Below are positions 1-8,053 of a stretch of 29,742 nucleotides of DNA, one piece after another; position 1 is the stretch's first letter, and each line of letters opens with the position of its first letter. The notes beneath the pieces are model-generated. The model did not search any database, had not been told where the DNA came from, and was given only the letters and a program-made list of their open reading frames with translations. Source of the DNA: an uncultured Sulfurovum sp. (GTDB lineage Bacteria; Campylobacterota; Campylobacteria; Campylobacterales; Sulfurovaceae); NCBI GenBank assembly GCA_937938065.1, contig CALDBH010000009.1, positions 1 to 29,742 of the forward strand, read 5' to 3'. Made by a program: the position numbers and the translations under genes.

Positions 1-22
1 CATATAGAGACCTTTTTTTTGA

Positions 23-58
23 ACCCTCCCATAGAAAACGTTATAAAATGTTCTATAT
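23..58 (+). repeat. 36-bp repeat, left copy of an inverted pair
   Basis: Positions 23-58 are an exact reverse complement of 29707-29742. Similarity stops on the inner side at 58, while the right copy runs off the window end, so the shared element probably extends outward from the window. Inside it lies an imperfect dyad (ATAGAA at 31-36 and TTCTAT at 51-56, 20 of 26 positions symmetric) around a TATAAA -10-like box at 42-47. It could be the end of an insertion sequence or a multicopy promoter/operator. No transposase is visible. Confidence 0.85.
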
Positions 59-71
59 AGGAGGTTTTATA

Positions 72-92
72 ATGAAAACTATAAAAGAATAG
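72..92 (+). CDS. Six-codon ORF behind a perfect Shine-Dalgarno (leader peptide or broken gene start)
   Basis: ATG at 72-74 follows AGGAGG at 59-64 with a 7-nt spacer, the strongest ribosome binding site in the window. The frame encodes MKTIKE and stops with TAG at 90-92. A TATAAA box at 42-47 lies in the adjoining repeat, so transcript and translation start could both be functional. It may be a leader peptide, the start of a gene destroyed by rearrangement at the repeat boundary, or chance. Nothing downstream before glnA on this strand looks coding. Confidence 0.25.
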   Translation: MKTIKE

Positions 93-140
93 ATAAATGC
101 ATAAGGGTTTAAAAAATGAAATTTATAGATATATTTTGAA

Positions 141-175
141 GAAAAAAGAAGTGCTTCCGGGCAGAAGCCCGAAAG
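141..175 (-). terminator. Rho-independent terminator of glnA
   Basis: A GC-rich hairpin has arms at 154-162 and 167-175 (CGGGC/GCCCG core extended by three pairs past one mismatch, AGAA/TTCT loop). On the minus strand it is followed by a T-rich run at 141-150. It lies directly after the glnA stop. Confidence 0.75.
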
Positions 176-181
176 GAAATA

Positions 182-1612
182 TTAGCAAGAATAAGTTGAA
201 GAGAACTCAAATGCTGTTGGTCTACCTTCGTCTGGCCATACTTGTCTTTCAAACTGGTAGTGTTGGTATGTATCGATAAACTCTGATGTAAATACAGGTT
301 TAAGGAAATCATTATCTCGGATAAGACCTTCAAGTGCTTCTCTTAGTGTGTGAGGCATTTGAGGGATATTCTTATCTCTGATCTCATCAAGGCTAAGTTC
401 AAAGAGGTCTTCATTCATTGGACCTACAGGAATATCTTTGTTCTGGATACCGTCAAGACCTGCCATCATTAGTACTGCAAACGCAAGGTAAGGACATGCA
501 GTTGAATCTGGGAATCTAGTCTCAATTCTTGTAGCCATTTCACCAGCACCATAAGGGATACGACACGCAGCTGATCTGTTCTGGCTTGAGTAAGTCAGAA
601 TAGATGGTGCTTCAAAACCAGGGATAAGTCTCTTATAAGAGTTTGTACTTGGATTTGTAAATGCAGCAACAGCATGAGCATGCTTGAAAATACCACCAAG
701 GTAGTTAAGAGCCATATCTGAAAGGTTTGCATATGCACCTTCTTTATAGAAAAGGTTTTTACCATTTTTCCAGATAGACTGGTGTACGTGCATACCGTTA
801 CCGTTGTCACCATAAAGTGGTTTAGGCATAAATGTTGCAGACTTACCGTTAAGGTGTGCTACCATTTTTACAACATATTTGTATTTTTGTACGTTATCTG
901 CTGCTTCGATCATATCACCAAATTTGATACCGATCTCACCTTGTGCCTGTGCAACTTCGTGGTGTCCTAACATTACAGTTAAACCTACTTCTTCAAGAAG
1001 CAACATCATCTCAGCTCTAAGATCAACCATTGTATCTGTCGGCATTGTTGGGAAGTATCCACCTTTAGTTCTTGGTCTGTGACCCATGTTACCAATGTCA
1101 TCGTAACTTGTAGCATCATTCCACTCACCCTCTTCAGAGTCAACTCTGTAACCTGATTGGTTTATGCCAGTCCAGATCTGTACATCATCAAAGATGAAGA
1201 ATTCATTTTCAGGACCAAAGAATGCTTCGTCACCGATATTTTGCTCTTCCATGTGTTTCAATGCTTTTTTAGCGATCGATCTAGGACATTTAGCGTAAAG
1301 TTCATGTTTATAGATGTCATAAACATCACAAATAAGAATTACTGTACTGTCTGCAGTAAACGGATCCATAAATGCAGTTTCTACATCTGCCTTAAGGATC
1401 ATATCTGATTCGTTGATCGGTTGCCATGCTTCGATAGATGAACCATCAAACGGAATACCATTGTCAAGCATACCAACATCTACAGCACTTGCTCTGTAGC
1501 TGATATGGTGCCATGCACCTTTGATGTCTGTAAATCTAAAGTCGATAAACTCAACTTCATTTTCTTCGCAGTATTTAAAAAACTCATCTGTATTATTTAC
1601 AAATTTACCCAT
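182..1612 (-). CDS. glnA: Type I glutamine synthetase
   Basis: This enzyme makes glutamine from glutamate, ammonia and ATP in the cytoplasm, as a dodecamer in this family. The 476-residue length is normal. Visible motifs are FDGSSIEAW (55-63), GPENEFF (133-139) with metal-binding Glu, GNGMHVHQS, the ATP-site segment [10 protein letters not shown], and RIETRFPD. The usual adenylylated Tyr in NLYDLP is replaced by Phe404 ([10 protein letters not shown], codon 401-403), so GlnE-type control is unlikely. That is also reported for H. pylori GlnA. The ATG at 1612 follows a good AGGAGA site, and a terminator follows the stop. It is probably transcribed alone. Function is secure. Confidence 0.97.
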   Translation of the reverse strand: MGKFVNNTDEFFKYCEENEVEFIDFRFTDIKGAWHHISYRASAVDVGMLDNGIPFDGSSIEAWQPINESDMILKADVETAFMDPFTADSTVILICDVYDIYKHELYAKCPRSIAKKALKHMEEQNIGDEAFFGPENEFFIFDDVQIWTGINQSGYRVDSEEGEWNDATSYDDIGNMGHRPRTKGGYFPTMPTDTMVDLRAEMMLLLEEVGLTVMLGHHEVAQAQGEIGIKFGDMIEAADNVQKYKYVVKMVAHLNGKSATFMPKPLYGDNGNGMHVHQSIWKNGKNLFYKEGAYANLSDMALNYLGGIFKHAHAVAAFTNPSTNSYKRLIPGFEAPSILTYSSQNRSAACRIPYGAGEMATRIETRFPDSTACPYLAFAVLMMAGLDGIQNKDIPVGPMNEDLFELSLDEIRDKNIPQMPHTLREALEGLIRDNDFLKPVFTSEFIDTYQHYQFERQVWPDEGRPTAFEFSSTYSC

Positions 1613-1644
1613 GTAACTTCTCCTAAAATTAAAATTATTCTTAT

Positions 1645-1650
1645 ATTGTA
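1645..1650 (-). promoter_or_regulatory. Probable glnA -10 box (TACAAT)
   Basis: On the minus strand TACAAT lies 32 nt before the glnA ATG, leaving a short leader that includes the AGGAGA ribosome site. No clear -35 is visible, which is normal for Campylobacterota sigma-70 promoters. No sigma-54 or NtrC-type site was recognised. Confidence 0.4.
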
Positions 1651-1684
1651 GCCATATATAAATTAGTTACATCAGCGTTTGTGC

Positions 1685-2464
1685 TTAAAAAGTAACCAAT
1701 TCTCTATCACGCCCTTGAAAAGTAGCAGCTTTTGTGTATCCAATCTCTTTTGTCACTATGGTTGCTAGGTCATATCCTAGACCGATTTGATCTACAGCAT
1801 GCGCATCAGAAGAGAAAGTAATAGGGATATCTAGTGCATAAGCCTCTTCCAATAACGCAGCTGATGGATAAAGTTCACCTATAGGCTTACGAATACCGGC
1901 AGTATTGACTTCTAAAACCATGTTTGATTCCTTGATAGCTTGAAGTGCATTTTTTGCTAAGCTTCTTACATCTTGCTTTGGCATAAACTTAAAAACTTTG
2001 ATCAAGTCAAGGTGTCCTACGATGTCAAATTTCCCGGACTTTGCCATCGCTTCTGTGGCTTCAAAATAGGCTTGCCATATCTCATCTATATCTTTGTTTT
2101 TCCATCCAGCGATGAATTCAGGGTTATCAAAACTCCATTTGTCTATGAAGTGCACAGAACCTATAAGATAGTCAACATTCGCATTTAGAACCCTATCATC
2201 CATATGTCCAGGAAGATAGTCCACTTCATAACCCAATAGTATATTGATGTCATTTTTATACTGCTCTTTAGCCGTTAAGATGTCCTCTGTATAGGCTTGC
2301 ATCTCTTCAAAACCCAGACGATAATGTGGGTCAAAATCCATAGGTGCATGTTCAGAAAACCCATAAATGTCTATACCCAGTTCTATGGCTTTTTGGATGT
2401 ACTCATCAACAGTACCTTCAGCGTGATTACAACGTGTTGTGTGGTTATGTATATCTATTCTCAT
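1685..2464 (-). CDS. hisJ: PHP-domain histidinol-phosphatase family protein
   Basis: A 259-residue PHP-fold metal phosphoesterase, best matching the HisJ/HisK type of histidinol-phosphatase (histidinol phosphate to histidinol, penultimate step of histidine synthesis). Metal-ligand motifs appear in order: HNHTTRCNHAEGT near the N-terminus, SEHAP, GYEVDYLPG, GSVHFID, VGHLDLIKVF, LEVNTAG and SSDAH near the C-terminus. No other his genes are nearby, so the substrate is assigned from family resemblance only, and another phosphoester is possible. The ATG at 2464 has no Shine-Dalgarno but sits 6 nt after TAAAAT, so the mRNA may be leaderless. It is separated from glnA by 72 nt and may read into it. 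Confidence 0.8.
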   Translation of the reverse strand: MRIDIHNHTTRCNHAEGTVDEYIQKAIELGIDIYGFSEHAPMDFDPHYRLGFEEMQAYTEDILTAKEQYKNDINILLGYEVDYLPGHMDDRVLNANVDYLIGSVHFIDKWSFDNPEFIAGWKNKDIDEIWQAYFEATEAMAKSGKFDIVGHLDLIKVFKFMPKQDVRSLAKNALQAIKESNMVLEVNTAGIRKPIGELYPSAALLEEAYALDIPITFSSDAHAVDQIGLGYDLATIVTKEIGYTKAATFQGRDRELVTF

Positions 2465-2470
2465 AGGTTG

Positions 2471-2476
2471 ATTTTA
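2471..2476 (-). promoter_or_regulatory. -10 box of the PHP gene, predicted leaderless
   Basis: TAAAAT on the minus strand ends 6 nt before the ATG at 2464. Initiation at the usual distance would place +1 at or next to the start codon. No ribosome binding site is present. Confidence 0.4.
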
Positions 2477-2488
2477 GCATAAGGGGAC

Positions 2489-2742
2489 TTCCAAATACCC
2501 TAGACATTCATAACATCACTAGCTTTTGTCTAGGCTAGGCACTCTTTAGAAGTCCTAGCCTTAGCTAAGTCAAAAAAGAGTAACGACGCATAGGCGAAAG
2601 TTAGTGATGCCCGTTGGGTAAGCTTTGCAAACGCAATCTTTCACAAGATATTTACTTCATCTTAGCTGTGGCTAGGACTTGAAAGTCTCTTGCAAAACTT
2701 TACATTTGCAAAGCCCATTATGAGTGTCTAGGGTATTTGGAA
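2489..2742. repeat. 254-bp intergenic block of nested inverted repeats
   Basis: This fills most of the gene-free 2465-2811 gap. The outer arms 2489-2513 and 2718-2742 are 25 nt and complementary with one mismatch. The inner arms 2550-2569 and 2661-2680 match at 18 of 20. Alternative pairings exist: 2514-2521 with 2602-2609, and 2623-2631 with 2705-2713. The right end also forms a tight GGGTATTT/AAATACCC hairpin at 2731-2748. It could be a decayed MITE, a structured RNA or a repeat family. No transposase or convincing target duplication is visible. Confidence 0.65.
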
Positions 2743-2766
2743 ATACCCTCAAACTGTTCTTTACCA

Positions 2767-2804
2767 CTAATAGGATAAAATAAGAACCAAATAAATCCTA
2801 TTAG
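2767..2804 (+). promoter_or_regulatory. Promoter and dyad upstream of the U32 gene
   Basis: A perfect 10-bp inverted repeat, CTAATAGGAT at 2767-2776 and ATCCTATTAG at 2795-2804, surrounds a TAAAAT -10 candidate at 2776-2781. The right arm overlaps the likely ribosome site (TTAGG) 7 nt before the ATG at 2812. The expected +1 near 2788 excludes the left arm from the transcript, so an operator is more likely than an RNA hairpin. Confidence 0.4.
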
Positions 2805-2811
2805 GCAAAAG

Positions 2812-4173
2812 ATGACAGATCAAAACAGAGTAGAACTTTTAGCACCAGCAGGTAACTTAGAGAAGATGAAAATTGCTCTAAATTATGGAGCTGACGCTGT
2901 ATATGGTGGCACAAGTACCTTTTCACTGCGTATTCGTTCTGGTAAAGAGTTTGACATGGAGTCTTATGCTGAAGGTATAGAGTACGCTCATGCACGTGGA
3001 AAAAAAGTTTACTCTACAGTGAACTCATTTCCTTTTAATTCACAAATCAAACTCTATGAAAACCACATTGCCAAGATAGCTGAGCTTAAACCAGATGCGC
3101 TCATAGTCTCAAGTCCAGGTGTTGTAAAGATAGCTCATAAGATAGCACCTGATATACCCATACACCTCTCCACCCAAGCCAATGTGATGAATGCAATGGA
3201 TGCAGAGGTTTACTATGACTTAGGGGTTAAACGTATCATTGTGGCACGTGAGATAAGTTTGAAAGACTGTGAAGCGATAAAAACACATCTTCCCGACTTA
3301 GAGTTAGAGATATTTGTACATGGTTCTATGTGTTTTGCCTATTCGGGTCGCTGTCTTATCTCTTCATTACAAACAGGACGTGTACCCAATCGTGGGTCTT
3401 GTGCAAATGACTGTCGTTTTCCATATGAGATCTATGCACATAATCCTGAGTCCGGTACGACATTTAGATTGGATGAAGAAGAGGGTATTGGCACTTATAT
3501 TATGAATGCTAAAGATATGAATATGGCTTCACATGTTGATGAGATACTCAAGTCAGGCGTGGTGGATTCACTTAAAATTGAAGGACGGACAAAGTCTCCA
3601 TATTATGCTGGTGTGGTTACAAAAGCCTACCGTCATGCCATAGATGATTTTTATGCTTCTGACTTTGATGAAAAACGTTATCAAAAAGAACTTGCTACAA
3701 CACAAAACCGTGGGTTTACAGATGCGTATCTTCTTTCTCGTCCTTTTGACCGTAATGATACAGAGTCAAATGCATTTTCGATACAGTATGGTACACATCA
3801 AGTTGCAGGACTTGTGGGTGAAGATGGCTTGACTTGGAAGTGTAAAGACAAAACATGTGTAGGTGATTCTGTGGAGATAGTTTTACCTGTGGATGCCACT
3901 GTTGAACTTGTAGATAATGATATTGGTACAATAGAGGAAATAGCAGGATCGTATGTCATCACATTTAAAAAGCTTACGACTAAAGAGGGCAAAGAGCTGG
4001 AGTGTGTGCATAGCGGGAATGTGAATGAAATTCTTTTACCTGCAACGTTACCAGGGTATACTATCTTAAGACGTGAAATCGCAGAAGCGTTAGAAAAAAA
4101 GGGACTTACTGAAGCATCGACACCTATGAAGCAAGAACAAGAGCCCGAATCAACAATTAAGGTTATGAAATGA
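2812..4173 (+). CDS. trhP: U32-family protein (TrhP/YegQ-like tRNA hydroxylation protein, 'collagenase-like peptidase')
   Basis: A 453-residue U32-family protein beginning with the family N-terminus ELLAPAGNLEKMKIALNYGA. The signature EIFVHGSMCFAYSGRCLIS (about 165-183) and the following GSCANDCR give the four cysteines expected to hold an Fe-S cluster. E. coli YegQ (TrhP) hydroxylates U34 in tRNA using prephenate. Older annotations call such proteins collagenases (PrtC), which I consider less likely. The C-terminal part is the usual beta-barrel extension. Its stop overlaps the next ATG by 4 nt, giving tight coupling with the PurE paralog, and the same neighbourship occurs in C. jejuni. Family is certain; the exact tRNA role is inferred. 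Confidence 0.88.
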   Translation: MTDQNRVELLAPAGNLEKMKIALNYGADAVYGGTSTFSLRIRSGKEFDMESYAEGIEYAHARGKKVYSTVNSFPFNSQIKLYENHIAKIAELKPDALIVSSPGVVKIAHKIAPDIPIHLSTQANVMNAMDAEVYYDLGVKRIIVAREISLKDCEAIKTHLPDLELEIFVHGSMCFAYSGRCLISSLQTGRVPNRGSCANDCRFPYEIYAHNPESGTTFRLDEEEGIGTYIMNAKDMNMASHVDEILKSGVVDSLKIEGRTKSPYYAGVVTKAYRHAIDDFYASDFDEKRYQKELATTQNRGFTDAYLLSRPFDRNDTESNAFSIQYGTHQVAGLVGEDGLTWKCKDKTCVGDSVEIVLPVDATVELVDNDIGTIEEIAGSYVITFKKLTTKEGKELECVHSGNVNEILLPATLPGYTILRREIAEALEKKGLTEASTPMKQEQEPESTIKVMK

Positions 4174-4664
4174 AATTTGTATCAATTGTAATGGAAAGTA
4201 AAAGTGACTATAGTATTATGTCTGAGTGTTCAGAAACATTGAAAAAGTTTGGTGTACCGTATGAGCTTATCATCTCTTCAGCACATAGAAGTGCTGATAG
4301 AACTATCAAATACGTCAAAGAAGCAGAAGCCAAAGGTGCACAAGTGTTCATAGCAGCATCAGGTATGGCAGCACACCTTGCAGGTGCATTAGCAGCATCT
4401 ACGACTAAGCCTGTACTTGGTGTACCTATGGAAAGTGGAGCACTTAAGGGTGAAGATGCACTTCTTTCTACAGTGATGATGACAGCAGGTATGCCAGTAG
4501 GTACACTTGCTATTGGTACAGCAGGTGCTGTCAATGCTGCGTATCTTGCTATTCAGATCATGGCACTTGGTGATGATGAGCTCAAAGTAAAACTTCAAGA
4601 AGACCGTATAAGCAAAGCAAAAAAAGTAGAACTTGATTCTTCAGAGATTGAAACGATACTGTAA
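4170..4664 (+). CDS. Diverged PurE-family protein (AIR carboxylase/mutase paralog)
   Basis: A 164-residue protein across the whole PurE fold, overlapping the U32 gene by 4 nt. It keeps SAHR (37-40), including the catalytic His, and AAHL (67-70). The phosphate loop reads ESKSD (9-13) instead of GSxSD, SAHRTP is SAHRSA, GAGGAAHLPGM is changed to ASGMAAHLAGA, and the QMPxGxPV loop is MMTAGMPV. A canonical PurE paired with PurK lies 2 kb downstream, so this copy may work differently, without PurK, or on another substrate. C. jejuni has a purE at this position, suggesting this is the ancestral resident copy. Family is sure; activity is uncertain. Confidence 0.82.
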   Translation: MKFVSIVMESKSDYSIMSECSETLKKFGVPYELIISSAHRSADRTIKYVKEAEAKGAQVFIAASGMAAHLAGALAASTTKPVLGVPMESGALKGEDALLSTVMMTAGMPVGTLAIGTAGAVNAAYLAIQIMALGDDELKVKLQEDRISKAKKVELDSSEIETIL

Positions 4665-4689
4665 AATTTAAAACTAGGTAGAAATATAG

Positions 4690-5583
4690 ATGAACAACAA
4701 CGCCATTACATTTAGTGAACTACTCCTAAAACTACAACAATATTGGGCTGAGCAGGGGTGTAATATTGTGCAACCCTATGACATCCCTTCGGGTGCAGGA
4801 ACATTTCACCCCGCTACACTGCTGAGAAGTCTAGACTCTCAGCCCTGGTCTGCTGCGTATGTGGCTCCTTCACGCCGTCCAACAGATGGACGTTATGGTG
4901 AGAATCCAAACCGTTTGGGAGCTTACTATCAGTTTCAGGCACTTATTAAACCGAGTCCGGATAATATCCAAGAGCTTTACTTGAAGTCTTTAGAGTATTT
5001 GGGACTTGATCTGACTCAACATGATATACGTTTTGTAGAAGACAATTGGGAGTCTCCAACACTTGGTGCTTGGGGTCTAGGTTGGGAAGTTTGGCTTGAT
5101 GGTATGGAAGTGACACAGTTTACTTATTTTCAACAGGTTGGTGGAATCACCTGTGATCCTGTAGCCGTGGAGATAACCTATGGTACAGAGAGACTTGCGA
5201 TGTACTTGCAAGGTGTGGATTCAGTCTATGATTTAGTATGGAACCGTATGGGAGATACTGTAACAACGTACGGTAATGTGCATAAAGAGACAGAGTATGA
5301 GTTCTCTAAATACCATTTTGAAGTGGCAAATGTAGAGAATTTGTTCCAGCACTTTGAAGATGCAAGCAATGAATGTAAAGTCTGCTTAGAAGCGGGCTTA
5401 CCACTTCCAGCGTATGATCAGTGTATGCTGGCTTCTCATGCCTTTAATGTACTCGATGCGAGAAAGGCTATCTCTCAGGCGCAGAGACAGAATTATATTC
5501 TCAAAGTAAGAGAACTCTCTATAGGGTGTGCGGAGTTATATAAAGCGCAAGAACAAGAGCGTAATGAACGTGTTAGAGGCTAG
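4690..5583 (+). CDS. glyQ: Glycyl-tRNA synthetase alpha subunit
   Basis: The catalytic alpha subunit of the heterotetrameric bacterial GlyRS, which charges tRNA-Gly in the cytoplasm. The 297-residue length is typical. The opening [17 protein letters not shown], then [35 protein letters not shown] and [12 protein letters not shown] are highly characteristic of class II GlyQ. The beta subunit gene (glyS) is not in the window, as is usual for Campylobacterota, where the two are unlinked. It begins 25 nt after the PurE paralog in the same transcription unit. No residue changes stand out. Confidence 0.97.
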   Translation: MNNNAITFSELLLKLQQYWAEQGCNIVQPYDIPSGAGTFHPATLLRSLDSQPWSAAYVAPSRRPTDGRYGENPNRLGAYYQFQALIKPSPDNIQELYLKSLEYLGLDLTQHDIRFVEDNWESPTLGAWGLGWEVWLDGMEVTQFTYFQQVGGITCDPVAVEITYGTERLAMYLQGVDSVYDLVWNRMGDTVTTYGNVHKETEYEFSKYHFEVANVENLFQHFEDASNECKVCLEAGLPLPAYDQCMLASHAFNVLDARKAISQAQRQNYILKVRELSIGCAELYKAQEQERNERVRG

Positions 5584-5613
5584 ATTTAGCATTAGTATAG
5601 AAGGGGTAAACCA

Positions 5614-6774
5614 TTGATTGAAAAACTCGTAACTTCAAGTTTAAAAATGGGAGTAATTGCAGGTGGCCAGCTTGGCAAGATGCTTATTCAAGAGGCTAGT
5701 AAATGGGATATCACAACCTATGTACTTGATCCAGATGAAGGGTGTTCAGCACGTAATGTCACCTCTGTCTATATCAAAGGGGACTTTACAGACTTTGATA
5801 CAGTATATGAGTTTGGTAAGCTTGTAGATATATTGACCTTTGAACTTGAGAATGTCAATATAGAAGCATTACAAAAGCTTAAGTCTGAGGGACTTAAGAT
5901 AGTTCCAGATCCTGATATATTGGCATTGATTCAAGATAAAGGATTGCAAAAAGAATTCTATGAAAAGCACGCTATGCCGACATCTCCTTTTGTATGTTGC
6001 GAAAATGAAGAAGAGATAGCAGATGCTATCCAGATAGGAAAACTTGCATATCCTTTTGTTCAAAAGTTACGAAAAGGTGGATATGATGGGCACGGTGTAT
6101 CACTCATCGATAGTAGTGAAGATACACTTTTAGATGGTACTTCTATGATAGAGCAAAAAGTAGATATTGATAAAGAGATAGCTGTGATCGCTGCAAGAAA
6201 CAGTGCAGGAGAAGTGCGTTGTTTCCCTGCTGTAGAGATGACATTTAATGATCAGACAAATTTAGTAGAAGAGATTTTTTGTCCAGCAAATATTACGCTA
6301 GAACAGGCTAAAACAGCAGAAACATTATCGATAGATATTATTGAAAAGTTAGATATGGTTGGACTTTTAGCTATTGAGTTCTTTATAGACAAAAAAGGCC
6401 AAATACTTATCAATGAAGTTGCTCCAAGACCGCATAACAGTGGACATCATACTATAGACAGTGTTGTGACATCCCAATTAGAACAGTTGCTTCGTGCGAT
6501 ACTTGATCTGCCTTTGGGAAGTACAGAGTTAACGAGTGCGTCAGTGATGCTTAATCTTTTGGGAGAACCAGGGTATGAGGGTCCAGTCTATTATGAGGGC
6601 TTTAGTGAATGTTTGGCGATAGATGGGGTCAAGATTCATCTTTATGGTAAAAAAAGCACAAGACCTTCCAGGAAGATGGGACATGTTACAGTCTTGTCAA
6701 ATAGTGTTGAAAATGCATTCAAAAAAGCAAATAAAGTGAAAAATATTATAAAGGTTAAATCATGGGAAAAGTAG
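5614..6774 (+). CDS. purK: N5-carboxyaminoimidazole ribonucleotide synthase
   Basis: An ATP-grasp enzyme that carboxylates AIR to N5-CAIR with ATP and bicarbonate in purine synthesis. Motifs include GVIAGGQLGKML near the N-terminus, FVQKLRKGGYDGHGV, EIAVIAARN, LLAIEFFIDKKG, and NEVAPRPHNSGHHTID near the C-terminal third. The start is taken as TTG at 5614 because AAGGGG lies 7 nt before it. The ATG at 5647 would begin closer to the usual PurK N-terminus but has no ribosome site. The 3' end overlaps purE by 13 nt, so the two are co-translated. Relative to Campylobacter and Helicobacter gene order, purK-purE appears inserted between glyQ and nif3. Confidence 0.95.
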   Translation: MIEKLVTSSLKMGVIAGGQLGKMLIQEASKWDITTYVLDPDEGCSARNVTSVYIKGDFTDFDTVYEFGKLVDILTFELENVNIEALQKLKSEGLKIVPDPDILALIQDKGLQKEFYEKHAMPTSPFVCCENEEEIADAIQIGKLAYPFVQKLRKGGYDGHGVSLIDSSEDTLLDGTSMIEQKVDIDKEIAVIAARNSAGEVRCFPAVEMTFNDQTNLVEEIFCPANITLEQAKTAETLSIDIIEKLDMVGLLAIEFFIDKKGQILINEVAPRPHNSGHHTIDSVVTSQLEQLLRAILDLPLGSTELTSASVMLNLLGEPGYEGPVYYEGFSECLAIDGVKIHLYGKKSTRPSRKMGHVTVLSNSVENAFKKANKVKNIIKVKSWEK

Positions 6775-7262
6775 TGGTGAGTATAGTCATGGGGTCAGAT
6801 TCTGACCTTCCTGTCATGCAAGAGGCTGTCAAGATGTTAGAGCAGTTTAATGTTGGCTATGAGCTAGATATCGTCTCAGCACATAGAACACCAGAAAAAC
6901 TGTTTGAGTTTTCAAATAATGCGCATAAACGCGGGATTCAAGTCATCATTGCTGGAGCGGGGGGTGCCGCACACTTACCTGGCATGATAGCCTCAATGTC
7001 TCCGCTGCCAGTCATAGGTGTACCTGTAAAGTCAAGTAACTCAATTGATGGATGGGATTCAGTACTCTCTATATTGCAAATGCCTGGTGGTGTACCAGTA
7101 GCTACAGTGGCACTCAATGGAGCTAAAAATGCAGGTATCCTTGCTGCACAGATCGTCTCAACTGCTTGTGAAGAGACAAGAGAAGAGATAATTGCATATA
7201 AACAAACTCTTGCTGAGCAAGTGATAGAGAAATCAAAAAGAGTTAAAACTCAGAAAGATTAG
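6762..7262 (+). CDS. purE: N5-CAIR mutase, canonical class I PurE
   Basis: Converts the PurK product N5-CAIR to CAIR. At 166 residues it carries all expected class I motifs: GSDSD (11-15), SAHRTP (39-44), GAGGAAHLPGM, GVPVKSS, and QMPGGVPVATVA. It starts 13 nt inside purK, strong evidence that it is the PurK partner. It shares the fold with the upstream 4170-4664 gene but is much closer to the family consensus. The C-terminus has a short basic tail. The next gene begins 1 nt after its stop. Confidence 0.96.
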   Translation: MGKVVVSIVMGSDSDLPVMQEAVKMLEQFNVGYELDIVSAHRTPEKLFEFSNNAHKRGIQVIIAGAGGAAHLPGMIASMSPLPVIGVPVKSSNSIDGWDSVLSILQMPGGVPVATVALNGAKNAGILAAQIVSTACEETREEIIAYKQTLAEQVIEKSKRVKTQKD

Positions 7263-7263
7263 C

Positions 7264-7992
7264 ATGAAGCTACAAGAAATATACAACCATTTAGATAAAG
7301 TAAGTCCTTTTGAACTACAAGAGAAGTGGGATAACTCTGGGCTTATCGTAGGAGATACGTCTAGAGAAGTATCCCAGATCGTAGTGGCATTAGATATTGA
7401 TGAAGAGATGATAGAAAATACAGATGAAAATACACTTTTTGTTGTACATCATCCGCTTATCTTTGGAAATTTGACACAGCTTGATTTTTCAAAATACCCT
7501 TCAAATCTACTTGAAAAAATGATACTTAAAAAGCACTCTTTGATCGCTTTGCATACAAACTTTGATCAGACACATTTAAACAGATATGTTTTTGAAAAGG
7601 TTTTAGGCTTTAAAATAGAGTCACAAAATCCTTTTGTATGTACGACAAAAGGAGAGTGGCATTATAAAGAACTTTTGACCCTTTTAAAAGCGAAACTAAA
7701 CTTACCTACACTCAAAGTCATAGGTAAAAAAGAGAAGATCAGATCTATTGCTTTAACCACGGGTGCTGGGGCTTCACTGATGGATGAGGTCGAGGCTGAT
7801 TGTTTCTTGACCGGAGACATTAAGTATCATGATGCTATGAAAGCCATGAGTGAAGATTTGATGATGGTAGACATCGGACACTATGAGAGTGAGAAGTTTT
7901 TTGCAGAGATAATTTTGGAAGAGTTGAAAGTTTTACCTCTTTTGGCTATAATTTCAAATTCGAAAAACCCATTTCATATTGAAACAATATAA
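7264..7992 (+). CDS. Nif3-like dinuclear metal protein
   Basis: A 242-residue member of the Nif3/YbgI family (also listed as GTP cyclohydrolase I type 2), whose members form hexameric rings with two metal ions per subunit and are of uncertain function. Metal-binding motifs are visible: VVHHPLIFG in the first third, HTNFDQTH in the middle, and DIGHYESEKF near the end. The N-terminus (LDKVSPFELQEKWDNSGLIVG) is typical. It lacks the long insert present in some Firmicute homologs. It lies between purE and the zinc-ribbon gene. A nif3 homolog next to glyQ and this zinc-ribbon gene is also the Helicobacter and Campylobacter arrangement. Confidence 0.9.
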   Translation: MKLQEIYNHLDKVSPFELQEKWDNSGLIVGDTSREVSQIVVALDIDEEMIENTDENTLFVVHHPLIFGNLTQLDFSKYPSNLLEKMILKKHSLIALHTNFDQTHLNRYVFEKVLGFKIESQNPFVCTTKGEWHYKELLTLLKAKLNLPTLKVIGKKEKIRSIALTTGAGASLMDEVEADCFLTGDIKYHDAMKAMSEDLMMVDIGHYESEKFFAEIILEELKVLPLLAIISNSKNPFHIETI

Positions 7993-8053
7993 AGTATGGT
8001 ATAAACCTCTCAAAATAATGATTGAGAACCCTTAAACTCCAAAAGGACAGAGA

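Noticed and set aside
4208..4534. Minus-strand open frame opposite the PurE paralog
   Set aside because: It is an antisense shadow of a well-supported gene, with alanine/serine-rich low-information sequence and no ribosome site.
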